Positions 25,842 to 34,546 of a stretch of 64,000 nucleotides of DNA are shown in pieces. The stretch spans positions 8,680,001-8,744,000 of the forward strand of contig NZ_JAUSQU010000001.1 in NCBI RefSeq assembly GCF_030811455.1. Direction: 5' to 3'. The translations under genes were made by a program, and so were the position numbers. Within the stretch, counting starts at the first letter, position 1. The number at the start of each line of letters is the position of its first letter. Below the pieces are notes generated by a model, which searched no databases, was not told where the DNA came from, and was given only the letters and a program-made list of their open reading frames with translations. The stretch is from Streptosporangium lutulentum (GTDB lineage: Bacteria; Actinomycetota; Actinomycetes; Streptosporangiales; Streptosporangiaceae).

Positions 25842-25870
25842 CGCGTATGCCTGTGGTGTGCCCATACGCG
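25842..25870 (+). terminator. Inverted repeat ending the catabolic operon
   Basis: Eight-base arms CGCGTATG (25842-25849) and CATACGCG (25863-25870) enclose a 13-base centre, ten bp after the SDR stop. It is a probable weak terminator. Confidence 0.5.
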
Positions 25871-25935
25871 TCCACGACGGTTGACCTGCGGTTCGTCCTC
25901 GCTCCTGCTGTACCTGATCTTCGTCCGGGTTGTGG

Positions 25936-27286
25936 CAGGGCCGAAGCGTTCTCATGTTGTGAGACCGAGTAGCTGAAGGCCGTCCGTGGGGTGGCTGCGG
26001 TAGTGGTCGATGGCGGCGGCGATGTTGGTCCAGCCGATCAAGCGGGCCAGGCCGATGGCCAGGTTACGCAGGCTCGCCATGACCCGTGGGGCGGTGCCGG
26101 TCCGAACGCGTGAGGCGTCTTCGCGGTAGGTGACGTCGCGGATGTGGTGCAGGGCCTCGATACTCCAGTGGCCGCGGATCAGTGTGGCGAGGTGGGCGTG
26201 GGTGACGCGGCCGGGCGGCAGGCTGGTGATCGCGTAGATCGTGACGATGGTGGTTTTGCCGGTGCGGCGGTCGGTGCGGCGGCGTTTGACCTGGATGGCC
26301 TGGGCGGCGTGGGGGAAGGGCAGGCCGGGCCGGACGGTGCAGATCTTCAGGCGGCGGATCTCGCGGCGGCCGTGGCCGCGGGTATCGGTGCGGTCGTTGA
26401 GCAGGGCGTGGCGCCAGGGCAGAGCCTTGAGCCGGCGGTGCAAGGTGGGCTGGTTGCCTTTGACGATGAATAGGTAATGGCCGCCGGAGTCGATGATCTG
26501 GCGGGCATGGGCGTGCTGGGTATGCAGGGCGTCGGCGGTGACTACCACGTCGGACAGGTCCAGGCCGGACAGCAGGGGCGCAACTGCAGGGATCTCGTTG
26601 CTCTTGGCGGTGACCTGGCGTTGGGCGACGACGGTCTGGGTGTCGTGGCGCAAGGCGGCCAGCAGGTGCACCGTGCCGTTGGCGGTGCGACTGCCGCGTA
26701 GGGTCTTGCCGTCGATGGCCAGGCCGGTCAGCGGTGGTCGGCTTTCGGGGTGGTCGGTGGCGGGCGGGCCGTCGGCGGCGAGGGTGGCCAGGTAGGTGCC
26801 GGTCGCGGTGTCGAAGGCGTCGCCGTCCAGGCGGGCGAGTAGTCGCCGCAGGGTGCTGGCGGCCAGGCGAACGGTGCCGGGGAGCCCGGCACGAGACAGG
26901 ATGTCCGGGTCGTATCCGTGGATGGATCTGTTGATCGCCGCTATGGAGGTGGCTCCGCTGAGTACGGCGAGCAGGGTTAGGGCCAGCAGTGGGCCGAGTC
27001 GGTAGCGACGTCCGCGGTGGCTGCGTGGGTCGGGCAGGGTGCCCAGTACCTCGGCCAGCGCGGGCAGATCGGTCGATGGGTCGAAAGCGGGGACGTGCTC
27101 CAAGTGGCGGGCGAGCACGTTGATCGGGAATGATGGCACGCGAACGCGGCCCCTGTTCTTGATCGACTGGCTAGACACCGACGATCATCAGGGGTCGCGT
27201 TTGTCATCTCCGCATCGGGGTGGCCTCTACTGCCAGCCCGCTGCAGGGCTGCGACCGTCTCAGCAGCCGAGAACGCCTCAGCCTTG
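25936..27286 (-). mobile_element. ISAs1-family insertion sequence
   Basis: A 1351-bp element bounded by imperfect 18-bp terminal inverted repeats: CAGGGCCGAAGCGTTCTC (25936-25953) and the reverse complement of CAAGGCTGAGGCGTTCTC (27269-27286), 15 of 18 matching. The left repeat overlaps the transposase stop codon. No target-site duplication is evident in the flanks, so the insertion may be old or one side rearranged. It separates the catabolic operon from the caspase system. Confidence 0.75.
25952..27178 (-). CDS. ISAs1-family transposase
   Basis: A 408-residue, apparently intact DDE transposase. The N-terminal [12 protein letters not shown] segment is typical of the ISAs1/H-repeat family. 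Catalytic segments are [22 protein letters not shown] and [22 protein letters not shown], in the right order and spacing. Start GTG at 27178; a shorter start inside is possible. Full length with no stop or frameshift, so the element may still be mobile. Confidence 0.92.
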   Translation of the reverse strand: MSSQSIKNRGRVRVPSFPINVLARHLEHVPAFDPSTDLPALAEVLGTLPDPRSHRGRRYRLGPLLALTLLAVLSGATSIAAINRSIHGYDPDILSRAGLPGTVRLAASTLRRLLARLDGDAFDTATGTYLATLAADGPPATDHPESRPPLTGLAIDGKTLRGSRTANGTVHLLAALRHDTQTVVAQRQVTAKSNEIPAVAPLLSGLDLSDVVVTADALHTQHAHARQIIDSGGHYLFIVKGNQPTLHRRLKALPWRHALLNDRTDTRGHGRREIRRLKICTVRPGLPFPHAAQAIQVKRRRTDRRTGKTTIVTIYAITSLPPGRVTHAHLATLIRGHWSIEALHHIRDVTYREDASRVRTGTAPRVMASLRNLAIGLARLIGWTNIAAAIDHYRSHPTDGLQLLGLTT

Positions 27287-27466
27287 ATCGGACATGGCTC
27301 TACTCAGGTAATCATTTCAGGCAACATGTCGACGAAGGCGGAGTGCACTAATCCTCGTCGGAGGACGACAACTCGAGTGCCATGGCGGCCAGCGGTAGGT
27401 CGGCGGCGGCCGGTAGCAGCTTGGAACTGAAGTTGACCCGAACCGGTGAACAACTGCATCGGCAGG

Positions 27467-29461
27467 TCAAATCTGCCTGACGACGAAGTTGTCGAACTCC
27501 GCCTCCACCGAAGACGTCTGGTCACCAGTCGCGACCAGAAGGGCGACGGTGCCGATTGGGAGCGGGTCATCCCTGTCGGTCGCCTCGAACATCTGACCAT
27601 TCACCCAGAGAATGAGGCGCACGGCCTGTTGGTCATCGCCGATGCACGCCGCTTGGAGCTTGATCGTTCCGGCCAGGGGCTTGGTGAGCTCACTTTCGGT
27701 GAGGACCTTCAGGGTCTTGTAGTAAGGGTCATGGTCAACAAGCTTGCCAATATGGACATATTTACCCCATATCGCGAATGCGTAGCCATTGCTGTTTTTC
27801 CGGTCCGCGTGGCACGCGATGCCATAACCGAAGTCGTGACCGCTCGCTGCGACAAAGCGCACATCGACATCGATCCTGAGGCTCGGCGGGGCGTGAGGAT
27901 ACACCTTGGTTTCCTTTACCGGCAAGCTGTATCCATGAGCGTTGGTTGCGTTCAGGGAAAGGCGGTACGCACCGTTCTTATATTCACCAACGCGTTGTCC
28001 GGCCTCGTTCTCCCATTCGTGCGCCGATGTCGTGAAGTCGTCTCGGAAGATGGTCTTCCCGGTTGGCGGGGGCGCCGTGACAGACGTTCCCGTCGACGGA
28101 GGCGTCGTGTCCCAGTCGGCGGGGAGGGCACTGATCAGGATCAGGATCAGTGCCACGCCGGATCCGATCCCGGTGAAGATCCATGTCCTGGCGGAGAGAC
28201 GGCGGTCGCGCCGGCGCGGCGGTTCGCCCGGGTCCGGATCGGGTCGAGATCGCCCGGGTACCGATGAACCTCCCGGAGGGAGCCCCGGCGTACGAGGCGC
28301 GCCCATGCTCTCACGTCCTCCCTCTGCCTCAGGCGCCCTCATCGTGCGCGGGTCCGAGGTTTTCTCCGGTGGCCTAGTTTCGGAGTCCGTGATCGGCGTG
28401 GCGTCGACGGACGCGGACGGCTCCAGCCTGGGCGGCACCGGACCCGCCGGTCGCGCCTCGATGCCAAGCACCGCCCTGGCGGCGGCCGCGACGATGCGGC
28501 TGTCGTCGTCGGCGAGGCGTTGTAGGTTCAGTCGGGCAGACAGCGCCAACCCGGGGTGGTCGCCGGCCATCAGGCGCTGCAGCTCCTTGACCACCGCGCC
28601 TCGGATGCTGGCGAGCGGGTGGTCGATCGCCTGTCGCAGCTCGGGTGGCAGCTGCACGGGCGTGGTGACGGGACGGCCACGACGGGCGATCCTCAGATCC
28701 CCCTGCACGCCGAAGGTCCACTTCCCCGGTGTCTGGTGCGGGGTGGCCTCCCGTACCTTGTCGAAGATGTAGTCGTACAACTCGTCCAGAGTTACCCAGC
28801 CGTCCTGGTCACGGTCTGCCTCGCCGCTGGTCAGTCCCTCTACCAGGGCGCCGGTGAACACCGAGGGCGCCACGTCAAAGGCGCCAAGAGGCTGGTCTCC
28901 CTCGAAGGCGTACTCCATCGCGCTGGACGCGGTGATCACCGCTCGGCCCCGGCCACCGAACTGCTCCCCAATGCCCACTGTCGTGTCCGCCCGAGCCGTC
29001 ATGCCACGTTCGAACGCCCCCGCGTAGCAGCAGTCCAGCAACAACACGATGCGCCGGGATCGGCTGCGGTTCATCAACCGATTGACGAAATCCGCCGCGA
29101 CCGCGGTGGCACTCAGCCGACTCAGTTTGGTGTTGACGGTGGCGAAGTACAGGTCGCCGCTCTCGTCCTTGACCCCGTGACAGGAGAAGTGCACCAACAG
29201 CAGATCATTAGGACTACGGTCGGCGAAAAACTCCTCGACCGCCTCGCTGATCACGTATGCGGGCTCGTTGAGCATCGTCCGCACGTCGAACCCGCCGATC
29301 TGAGGATCGCGCAGCACTCCGGCGAGCGCCTCGGCATCGTGAGCCGGGGCTCGCAGCCGCCGCAGCCCCGGATCCTGGTAGTCGTAGCCGGCCACGATCA
29401 GGGCACTGCGCCGCCCGGTCGCCGGAGGTTCACCGCTGTGCACGGCGACGCAGCCACTCAT
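27467..29461 (-). CDS. Membrane-anchored caspase-family protease with EF-hand loop and external beta-sandwich domain
   Basis: A 664-residue protein. The caspase-like (C14) domain spans about 18-265, with catalytic His95 in HFSCHG and Cys145 in DCCYAG. At 216-227 the twelve-residue loop DRDQDGWVTLDE is a canonical EF-hand calcium site within the protease part. A helical region (275-335), a Pro/Arg-rich disordered linker (340-425) and one membrane helix (427-446) follow. The C-terminal domain (470-664) is predicted to be a concanavalin/laminin-G-like beta-sandwich. Positive charges before the helix put the caspase inside and the sandwich outside. The upstream EACC1-like gene overlaps it by 32 bp. 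Bacterial caspases paired with EACC1 are proposed conflict effectors that act by self-killing proteolysis. Confidence 0.85.
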   Translation of the reverse strand: MSGCVAVHSGEPPATGRRSALIVAGYDYQDPGLRRLRAPAHDAEALAGVLRDPQIGGFDVRTMLNEPAYVISEAVEEFFADRSPNDLLLVHFSCHGVKDESGDLYFATVNTKLSRLSATAVAADFVNRLMNRSRSRRIVLLLDCCYAGAFERGMTARADTTVGIGEQFGGRGRAVITASSAMEYAFEGDQPLGAFDVAPSVFTGALVEGLTSGEADRDQDGWVTLDELYDYIFDKVREATPHQTPGKWTFGVQGDLRIARRGRPVTTPVQLPPELRQAIDHPLASIRGAVVKELQRLMAGDHPGLALSARLNLQRLADDDSRIVAAAARAVLGIEARPAGPVPPRLEPSASVDATPITDSETRPPEKTSDPRTMRAPEAEGGRESMGAPRTPGLPPGGSSVPGRSRPDPDPGEPPRRRDRRLSARTWIFTGIGSGVALILILISALPADWDTTPPSTGTSVTAPPPTGKTIFRDDFTTSAHEWENEAGQRVGEYKNGAYRLSLNATNAHGYSLPVKETKVYPHAPPSLRIDVDVRFVAASGHDFGYGIACHADRKNSNGYAFAIWGKYVHIGKLVDHDPYYKTLKVLTESELTKPLAGTIKLQAACIGDDQQAVRLILWVNGQMFEATDRDDPLPIGTVALLVATGDQTSSVEAEFDNFVVRQI

Positions 29462-29810
29462 CGATGAACCGCTGTTGCTGCCGCGACGACAGGCCGGTCA
29501 GTTCAAGAACATCGCCGTCGACCTCGACCTTGACCGCCCGCTGTCCACGACTCTCAAGCCAGGCGCCGACGGCGGCCACGACCGATGCGAGCAGCTCCGG
29601 CGTCGCGATCGTCGCCACGAGCGCGCCGAGCACCACCAGGTCAGCTCCTTTGGTGCCTGTTGGCGAGTTCCCGGTCCGCAAGGGCGTGACGGAGTCGACA
29701 TCGAGACTGAGCAGCTCCCGGCGGAGCCCAGCGGTCAGCTCATCCAGCTCTTTCGGGTCGGCCCTCTCGTCACTGACTCGAAGCGTCAGCCGAATTGTCG
29801 CGTTTGTCAT
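29430..29810 (-). CDS. EACC1-like effector-associated constant component
   Basis: A 126-residue protein starting at the ATG at 29810, with AAGGGG eight bases upstream. It has an N-terminal beta-rich part (ATIRLTLRVSDERADPKELDEL), a central hydrophobic segment (DLVVLGALVATIATPELLASVV), an amphipathic helix with AWLESRGQRAVKVEVDGDVLEL, and a basic tail. This order matches my recollection of EACC1, the constant small partner found beside variable effectors such as caspases in actinobacterial conflict systems. I could not align it, so the family name rests on pattern and context. It is translated first and overlaps the caspase gene, as expected for a control or adaptor subunit. Confidence 0.68.
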   Translation of the reverse strand: MTNATIRLTLRVSDERADPKELDELTAGLRRELLSLDVDSVTPLRTGNSPTGTKGADLVVLGALVATIATPELLASVVAAVGAWLESRGQRAVKVEVDGDVLELTGLSSRQQQRFIDEWLRRRAQR

Positions 29811-29920
29811 CAGCCGACCCCTTATCCGGATATGAGCGCTAAATAGCATGACGACGTCAAGAACATGCTAAGACCGCGTCCACATAACTGGAAGGGATTA
29901 AGCCCCAATGAGGTCTTCTC

Positions 29921-30508
29921 GTGCGCCCAGCAGAACTGGAGGTGAAGCCGTGACATAGCGGCTGATCTGCATGTTCGTAAGCTCGCCGTCGCTTGCCGGT
30001 GAAAGTCCGGTCCGGGTAGCTGCCAGGAGGCCCGGTAGCAGGCTGGCGGCTTCGTCTGGAAACGGGCGGGGTCGAAGCCCAGCGTCAAAAGCCCTTAAGG
30101 GGGAGCGACGATGCGGTCCGTAGCATGACGCGAAGCCTGCGGCGTCGTTACTCATCCGTCCCTCGGGGCGGGATAAGGGAGAGCCGAGCCCCTCGAGATC
30201 GGGGTGAAGGCCATGGAAGCGGCGAAGAGCCTGGAAATTGCAGCCGCGAAGAACTCCCCGGCGTATGGGGCGCGGAACGCATCGATAGTGACGGCGGGAA
30301 CTGGGGAGGCCCTCCCCGGCCCGGTGACCTGCGGAAAGTGTTACCGGAGCGTGGCGTCCTATAACCGGTCAACGCCGGGAAGTGGATTGCTGGCCGGGTG
30401 GGCGTCGGAGGCGGCCGTAGTACTGCTTGAGCCGACCGGACAACACAACCGGCGGTGAGGGAAGGGCCGCTACTTCGTCGATGCACATTGAGGTGGAGGA
30501 GGGGCTCG
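29921..30508 (+). ncRNA. Group II intron 5' ribozyme (domains I-IV start)
   Basis: Begins GTGCGCCCAG, continues through GC-rich paired segments with no coding frame of quality, including GGTGAAAGTCCGG and an internal guanosine-rich region, and ends in a polypurine ribosome-binding site (GGAGGAGGGG, about 30495-30504) before the GTG at 30509. Assigned from the intron boundary consensus, the matching domain V at the far end and the reverse-transcriptase gene. Individual subdomains were not folded. Confidence 0.7.
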
Positions 30509-30553
30509 GTGAGTGCCGTTTTGGCTATTCCCGCCGCCGTGGGGCCGCGTGTT
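30509..30553 (+). pseudogene. Severed first 15 codons of the intron reverse transcriptase
   Basis: GTG at 30509, with an ideal ribosome-binding site, opens a frame reading (M)SAVLAIPAAVGPRV up to the IS21-family left end. Joined across the element, using one copy of the GTGTT duplication, it runs in frame into VPREPVRALQHV of the reverse transcriptase at 33056. This is the original N-terminus. Confidence 0.8.
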
Positions 30554-30667
30554 TGTCCGTGGCCATGTAAAAGTCCCCACAGGTGGCCAGTTCGAGGTCA
30601 CCACTGATGGCCGATTTAGGTCCCCGCTTCTCGTTCGCGTGTCGTCGGGAGGTGTGTGCCCTGAGCG

Positions 30668-32212
30668 GTGATCGTGACGGTGTCAGCCAGTCACGAGATC
30701 ACCGCTCAGGGGGTCTGTTCGGCCATGAAATCTTCGGGGGAAGTCATGGACATCATCGCCGCCTACCGCGAGGTAGGCACCTATCGCGGGGCCGCGCAGA
30801 TATGCGGCACCACGCACAAGACCGTCAGACGCATCATCGAGCGCTCCCTGACCGGCAACAAGCCGACCTGCCGCAAACGCCGTGAACACAACTTCGACGC
30901 GGTCACCGAACTGGTAGCCGGCAAGGTGCAGGCCACCGCGGGGAAGATCTCGGCCAAGCGGCTGCTGCCGCTGGCCCAGGCCGCCGGGTATACCGGATCG
31001 GCGCGTAACCTGCGGCGTCTGGTCGCATCAGCGAAGAAGACCTGGCGGCGCGATCACCATCGCGGGCGGCGTCCGGCGATCTGGACGCCGGGCGAGATGC
31101 TGGTCATCGACTGGGGGGACGCCGGCGGTGGGTTGCACGTGTTCTGCGCGGTGCTGGCCTGGTCCAGGATCCGGTTCGTGCGCTTCGCCGACAACCAGCG
31201 GGCCGCCACCACCCTGGCCATGCTGGCTGAATGCTTCGAAGAACTCGGCGGGGTGCCCAAAGCGGTGCTGGCCGATCGGATGGGCTGCCTGAAGGGCGGC
31301 GTGGTCGCCAACAAGGTCATCCCGACCGCCGATTACGTCCGCTTGGCGACGCACTACGCCTTTCGGCCGGACTGGTGCGAGGCCGCTGATCCCGAATCGA
31401 AGGGGATCGTGGAGAACCTGGTCGGCTATGCCAAGCGTGACCTGATTGCACCGCACGCCCCGTTCGATGATCTGACGGCGGCCAACGTCGCGGCGCGGCA
31501 GTGGTGCGCCGAGGTCAACGCGGTGCCGCACTCGGAGATCTGCGCGATCCCGGTCGAGCGACTGGCCGCTGAGCGCGAGTTGCTGAGCGCGCTGCCGTCG
31601 CTGCGGCCCGCGATCGGCAAGGCGCCGGCCACCCGCAAGGTCGACAAACTCTCATGCGTGCGCTTCGGCTCGGCCCGCTACTCGGTGCCGACCCGGCTGA
31701 TCGGCGCCGCCGTCGCCGTCGTGGAGGCCGACGGGCGGCTGCTGGTCTCGGACCTGGCCACCGGTGAGATCGTCGCCGAGCACGTCCCGGTCGCTCCCGG
31801 CGAGGCAGCGGTCACCGACGCACACTACGGCGGTCCCCGGCCCGCACCACGCCGCCCCGCCCGGCCCAGGACCGAGGCGGAGAAGACCTTCCTGGGACTC
31901 GGCCCGGTCGCGGAGGCGTTCTTGGCAGCCTCGGCCGCCTCCGGCAACACCCGCCTGGCCGCTGACTTGGAGGAGCTGGCCGCACTGCGTGCCGCGCACG
32001 GCGAAGCGGCCCTGCTGTCGGCGCTGGAGCGCGCAGTCGCTTTTCGCCGCTGGCGGGCCGAGGACGTGCGCTCGATCTTGGCCGCTGGAGCCGGAACCGC
32101 GCAGCCCTGCCCGGCCGGAGAGGCCCTCGTTTTGGAGCTGCCGCAGGTGCCGACCCGGCCGCTGTCGGCCTATACCCTCGACAAGCTCAACCAGATCGGG
32201 CAGGTGTCATGA
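30668..32212 (+). CDS. istA: IS21-family transposase IstA
   Basis: Up to 514 residues, intact. It has an N-terminal helix-turn-helix, then the DDE core in segments MLVIDWGDAGGG, KAVLADRMGCLKGG and DPESKGIVENLVGYAKRDL, and a beta-rich C-terminus. The longest frame starts at GTG 30668, but ATG 30725 or 30746 (the latter with GGGGAAG) are more credible starts. IstA cuts and joins the element ends; IstB assists. Stop overlaps the istB start (ATGA at 32209). Confidence 0.93.
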   Translation: MIVTVSASHEITAQGVCSAMKSSGEVMDIIAAYREVGTYRGAAQICGTTHKTVRRIIERSLTGNKPTCRKRREHNFDAVTELVAGKVQATAGKISAKRLLPLAQAAGYTGSARNLRRLVASAKKTWRRDHHRGRRPAIWTPGEMLVIDWGDAGGGLHVFCAVLAWSRIRFVRFADNQRAATTLAMLAECFEELGGVPKAVLADRMGCLKGGVVANKVIPTADYVRLATHYAFRPDWCEAADPESKGIVENLVGYAKRDLIAPHAPFDDLTAANVAARQWCAEVNAVPHSEICAIPVERLAAERELLSALPSLRPAIGKAPATRKVDKLSCVRFGSARYSVPTRLIGAAVAVVEADGRLLVSDLATGEIVAEHVPVAPGEAAVTDAHYGGPRPAPRRPARPRTEAEKTFLGLGPVAEAFLAASAASGNTRLAADLEELAALRAAHGEAALLSALERAVAFRRWRAEDVRSILAAGAGTAQPCPAGEALVLELPQVPTRPLSAYTLDKLNQIGQVS

Positions 32213-32988
32213 CCGCGCCCGCTCTTCCGCCACTGGCCGCCGACCTCGATGGCGGGCTGCGCCGTCTGAAGCTGTCAACGATCCGGGCTCTGGCACCGGA
32301 GCTGCTCCTCACTGCCCGCACGCAACGGTGGAACCCCGAGGAGTTCCTGCGCACGCTCATCGATGCCGAGCTGGCTGCTCGGGATGCCTCCAACGCCCGA
32401 ATGAGGATGAAGGCCGCCGCGTTCCCGGTCATCAAGACGATCGAGGAGTTCGACGTCGCCGCCTCCTCGATCCCCCGGGCAACGTTCGACTACCTGGCCT
32501 CGCTGGAGTGGGTTCGAGCGGCGGAGAACTACTGCGCGGTCGGGCCGGCCGGCACCGGCAAGTCCCACAGCCTCATCGCGTTCGGCGTCGCCGCTATCCA
32601 GGCCGGTTACAAGGTCCGTTATTTCACCGCCGCCGAGCTGGTCGAGACGCTCTATCGGGGTCTGGCCGACAACTCCGTCGGCCGCGTGATCGAGAATCTA
32701 CTGCGCGCCGATCTGGTCGTCATCGACGAGGTGGGATTCGCTCCGCTGGACGATACCGGCACCCAGTTACTGTTTCGGTTCGTCGCCGCCGCCTATGAGC
32801 GCCGCGCGCTCGGGATCGGCTCGCACTGGCCTTTCGATCAGTGGGGGCGTTTCCTGCCCGAGCACACCACCGCGGTCAGCCTGCTGGATCGGCTCCTACA
32901 CCACAGCATCGTCGTGGTCACCGAGGGCGAGTCCTTCCGCATGCGACAGGCCCGCATCCGAGGCCCAGGACGACCCACCATGAAGTAG
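32209..32988 (+). CDS. istB: IS21-family helper ATPase IstB
   Basis: A 259-residue AAA+ ATPase, intact, with P-loop VGPAGTGKSHSL, Walker B LVVIDEVGF and the C-terminal LLDRLLHHSIVVVTEGESFRM typical of IstB. It selects targets and activates IstA. Its ATG overlaps the istA stop, and the right end of the element follows 65 bp after its stop. Confidence 0.93.
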   Translation: MTAPALPPLAADLDGGLRRLKLSTIRALAPELLLTARTQRWNPEEFLRTLIDAELAARDASNARMRMKAAAFPVIKTIEEFDVAASSIPRATFDYLASLEWVRAAENYCAVGPAGTGKSHSLIAFGVAAIQAGYKVRYFTAAELVETLYRGLADNSVGRVIENLLRADLVVIDEVGFAPLDDTGTQLLFRFVAAAYERRALGIGSHWPFDQWGRFLPEHTTAVSLLDRLLHHSIVVVTEGESFRMRQARIRGPGRPTMK

Positions 32989-33016
32989 TCAACTACGAAG
33001 AGCTGGGGACTTTTTC

Positions 33017-34393
33017 TTGGCCACCAGCGGCGACACGCACCTGGCCATTGACAGTGTTCCGCGTGAACCGGTCCGCGCCTTGCAGCATGTGCTCTACCGG
33101 GCGGCCAAGGCCGATCCCGGACGTCGGTTCCACGCGCTCATGGACAAGGTCTATCGCAGAGATGTTCTGGAGCGCGGGTGGACCATGGTGCGCAACAACA
33201 ACGGCGCACCGGGCATCGACGCGACCACGTTGGCCGACATTGAGGAGTACGGGATCATCCGGCTCCTCGATGAGCTGGCCGCCGAACTGAGGGAGGGCCG
33301 GTATCGACCATTGCCCGCGCGCCGGGTGATGATCCCCAAGCCTGGGGCGAAGGGCGAATACCGGCCGTTGTCGATTCCCGCTGTTCGGGACCGGGTCGTG
33401 CAGGCCGCCGTGAAGATCGTGTTCGAACCGGTCTTCGAGGCGGACATGGCTGATTGCTCGTTCGGGTTTCGCCCGAAGCGCTCAGCGCACGACGCTCTGC
33501 AAGTGCTCATTGAGGAGCAGGCGCGGGGCCGCCGGTGGGTGGTCGAGACGGACATCGCCAACTGCTTTTCGGCGATTGGTCACGATGAGTTGATGCGTGC
33601 GATCGAGGAACGCGTCTGCGATCAGTCGCTCCTGAAGCTCCTGCGGGTGATCCTGCGCGCCGGGGTGATGGAGGACGGACAGATCCGGCGAGAGGTCACC
33701 GGCACGCCACAGGGCGGTGTGGTTTCACCCGTCTTGTGTAACGTCTACCTGCACCGATTGGATCGGGCGTGGGATGAGGCGGACGGCGTGTTGGCCCGCT
33801 ATGCCGACGATGCGATCGTGATGTGCTGGTCCCGCGGTCAAGCCGAGCGGGCCCTGGCTCGCTTGACGGAGCTGCTGGCGGCACTCGGCTTGGAGCCGAA
33901 GGCCGCCAAGACCCGCATCGTGCATCTGGAGGTCGGTGGGGAAGGCCTGGACTTCCTGGGCTTTCACCACCGGCTGGTGCGCTCACGCGGGTTCAACGGG
34001 AAACGGCCGTTCGTTTTCCTCGCTCGCTGGCCCTCAGACAGGGCGATGCAACACGCCCGCGACCGGATTCGTGACCTCACGGACGGCCGCAGGCTGTTGC
34101 TTCGCACCGAAGCGATCATCGAGGAGGTCAACCTGTTCCTACGGGGGTGGGCTGGCTATTTTCGGTACGGGCATTCTGCCCGGCGCTTCAGCAAGATCAG
34201 AGATTTCGCGTGGATGCGTCTGACGCTGTTCCTCAGCCGAAAACACCGGCGCAGCCGGAGCTACGGCCGAGGCGTGCTGAAACGCGCTCCAGGTGATCTC
34301 GGCTTGATCAGCCTGTATGGAATCGTCGTCGCGCCCAGGGCGGGCAAGCCCTGGCGGGAGAGACCGAATGCCGGCGGTGAACGACGTCGGTGA
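33017..34393 (+). CDS. ltrA: Group II intron reverse transcriptase/maturase, with a start now supplied by the IS
   Basis: The present frame opens at a TTG (33017) inside the IS21-family right end, with GGGGA seven bases before it, and enters the original gene at 33056. The first 13 residues (MATSGDTHLAIDS) replace the original 14. The rest is a complete maturase: RT motifs including FGFRPKRSAHDAL, TDIANCFSAI, TPQGGVVSP and the catalytic YADD in RYADDAIV, then a maturase X/GIIM region (FLRGWAGYFRYG). No HNH endonuclease domain is seen. Its TGA overlaps domain V by two bases. It would assist splicing and reverse-splice the intron into DNA, if expressed from the new start. Confidence 0.88.
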   Translation: MATSGDTHLAIDSVPREPVRALQHVLYRAAKADPGRRFHALMDKVYRRDVLERGWTMVRNNNGAPGIDATTLADIEEYGIIRLLDELAAELREGRYRPLPARRVMIPKPGAKGEYRPLSIPAVRDRVVQAAVKIVFEPVFEADMADCSFGFRPKRSAHDALQVLIEEQARGRRWVVETDIANCFSAIGHDELMRAIEERVCDQSLLKLLRVILRAGVMEDGQIRREVTGTPQGGVVSPVLCNVYLHRLDRAWDEADGVLARYADDAIVMCWSRGQAERALARLTELLAALGLEPKAAKTRIVHLEVGGEGLDFLGFHHRLVRSRGFNGKRPFVFLARWPSDRAMQHARDRIRDLTDGRRLLLRTEAIIEEVNLFLRGWAGYFRYGHSARRFSKIRDFAWMRLTLFLSRKHRRSRSYGRGVLKRAPGDLGLISLYGIVVAPRAGKPWRERPNAGGERRR

Positions 34394-34471
34394 GCCGTGT
34401 GCGGGAGAACCGCATGCACGGATCGAGGTGGCGGGGGTTGGAAACGGAGCGAAGAACCTGGTCACGGCCAC
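34392..34471 (+). ncRNA. Group II intron domains V and VI
   Basis: Domain V at 34392-34424 begins GAGCCGTGTGCGG, has a GAGA tetraloop and closes with CCGCATGCACGG. It carries the AGC catalytic triad and a two-base bulge, the hallmark of group II ribozymes. A second helix from about 34428 (GTGGC with GCCAC, inner GGGTT with AACCT) is the probable branch-point domain VI. Confidence 0.82.
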
Positions 34472-34546
34472 TGGGGTGGCACACCCGTCCGGGAAACCGG
34501 CGGAAGGAAGGCCCCAGGTCCTACCGTCAGGAGAAGCCACCGCGCC

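Larger units (their letters stand above)
30554..33053 (+). mobile_element. IS21-family insertion sequence inside the group II intron
   Basis: A 2500-bp element with ends TGTCCGTGGCCATGT (left) and the reverse complement TGTCAATGGCCAGGT (right), 12 of 15 matching and starting with the TGT usual for IS21. Longer subterminal repeats contain AAAGTCCCC and GGTGGCCA. Both sides carry the same 5-bp target duplication, GTGTT (30549-30553 and 33054-33058). It encodes istA and istB in the usual overlapping order, both intact. Confidence 0.9.
29921..34471 (+). mobile_element. Group II intron interrupted by an IS21-family element
   Basis: The 5' end is at the GTGCG consensus (29921) and a structured ribozyme follows. 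A maturase/reverse-transcriptase gene and a clear domain V (34392-34424) and domain VI complete it; the 3' boundary near 34471 (ending GGCCAC) is approximate. Without the inserted 2.5-kb IS and its 5-bp duplication the intron would be about 2.05 kb, a normal size. The 5' flank is AGGTCTTCTC. It lies about 110 bp upstream of the EACC1 gene in opposite orientation. Confidence 0.78.

Noticed and set aside
29811-29900. Sigma-70 promoter for the EACC1 gene (TTGACG with a -10 near 29826)
   Set aside because: The -35 is reasonable but no convincing -10 at 16-18 bp was found, so it is not listed.
30000-30500. Small coding frames upstream of the intron reverse transcriptase
   Set aside because: This is the structured 5' part of a group II intron; frames are short and lack ribosome-binding sites.
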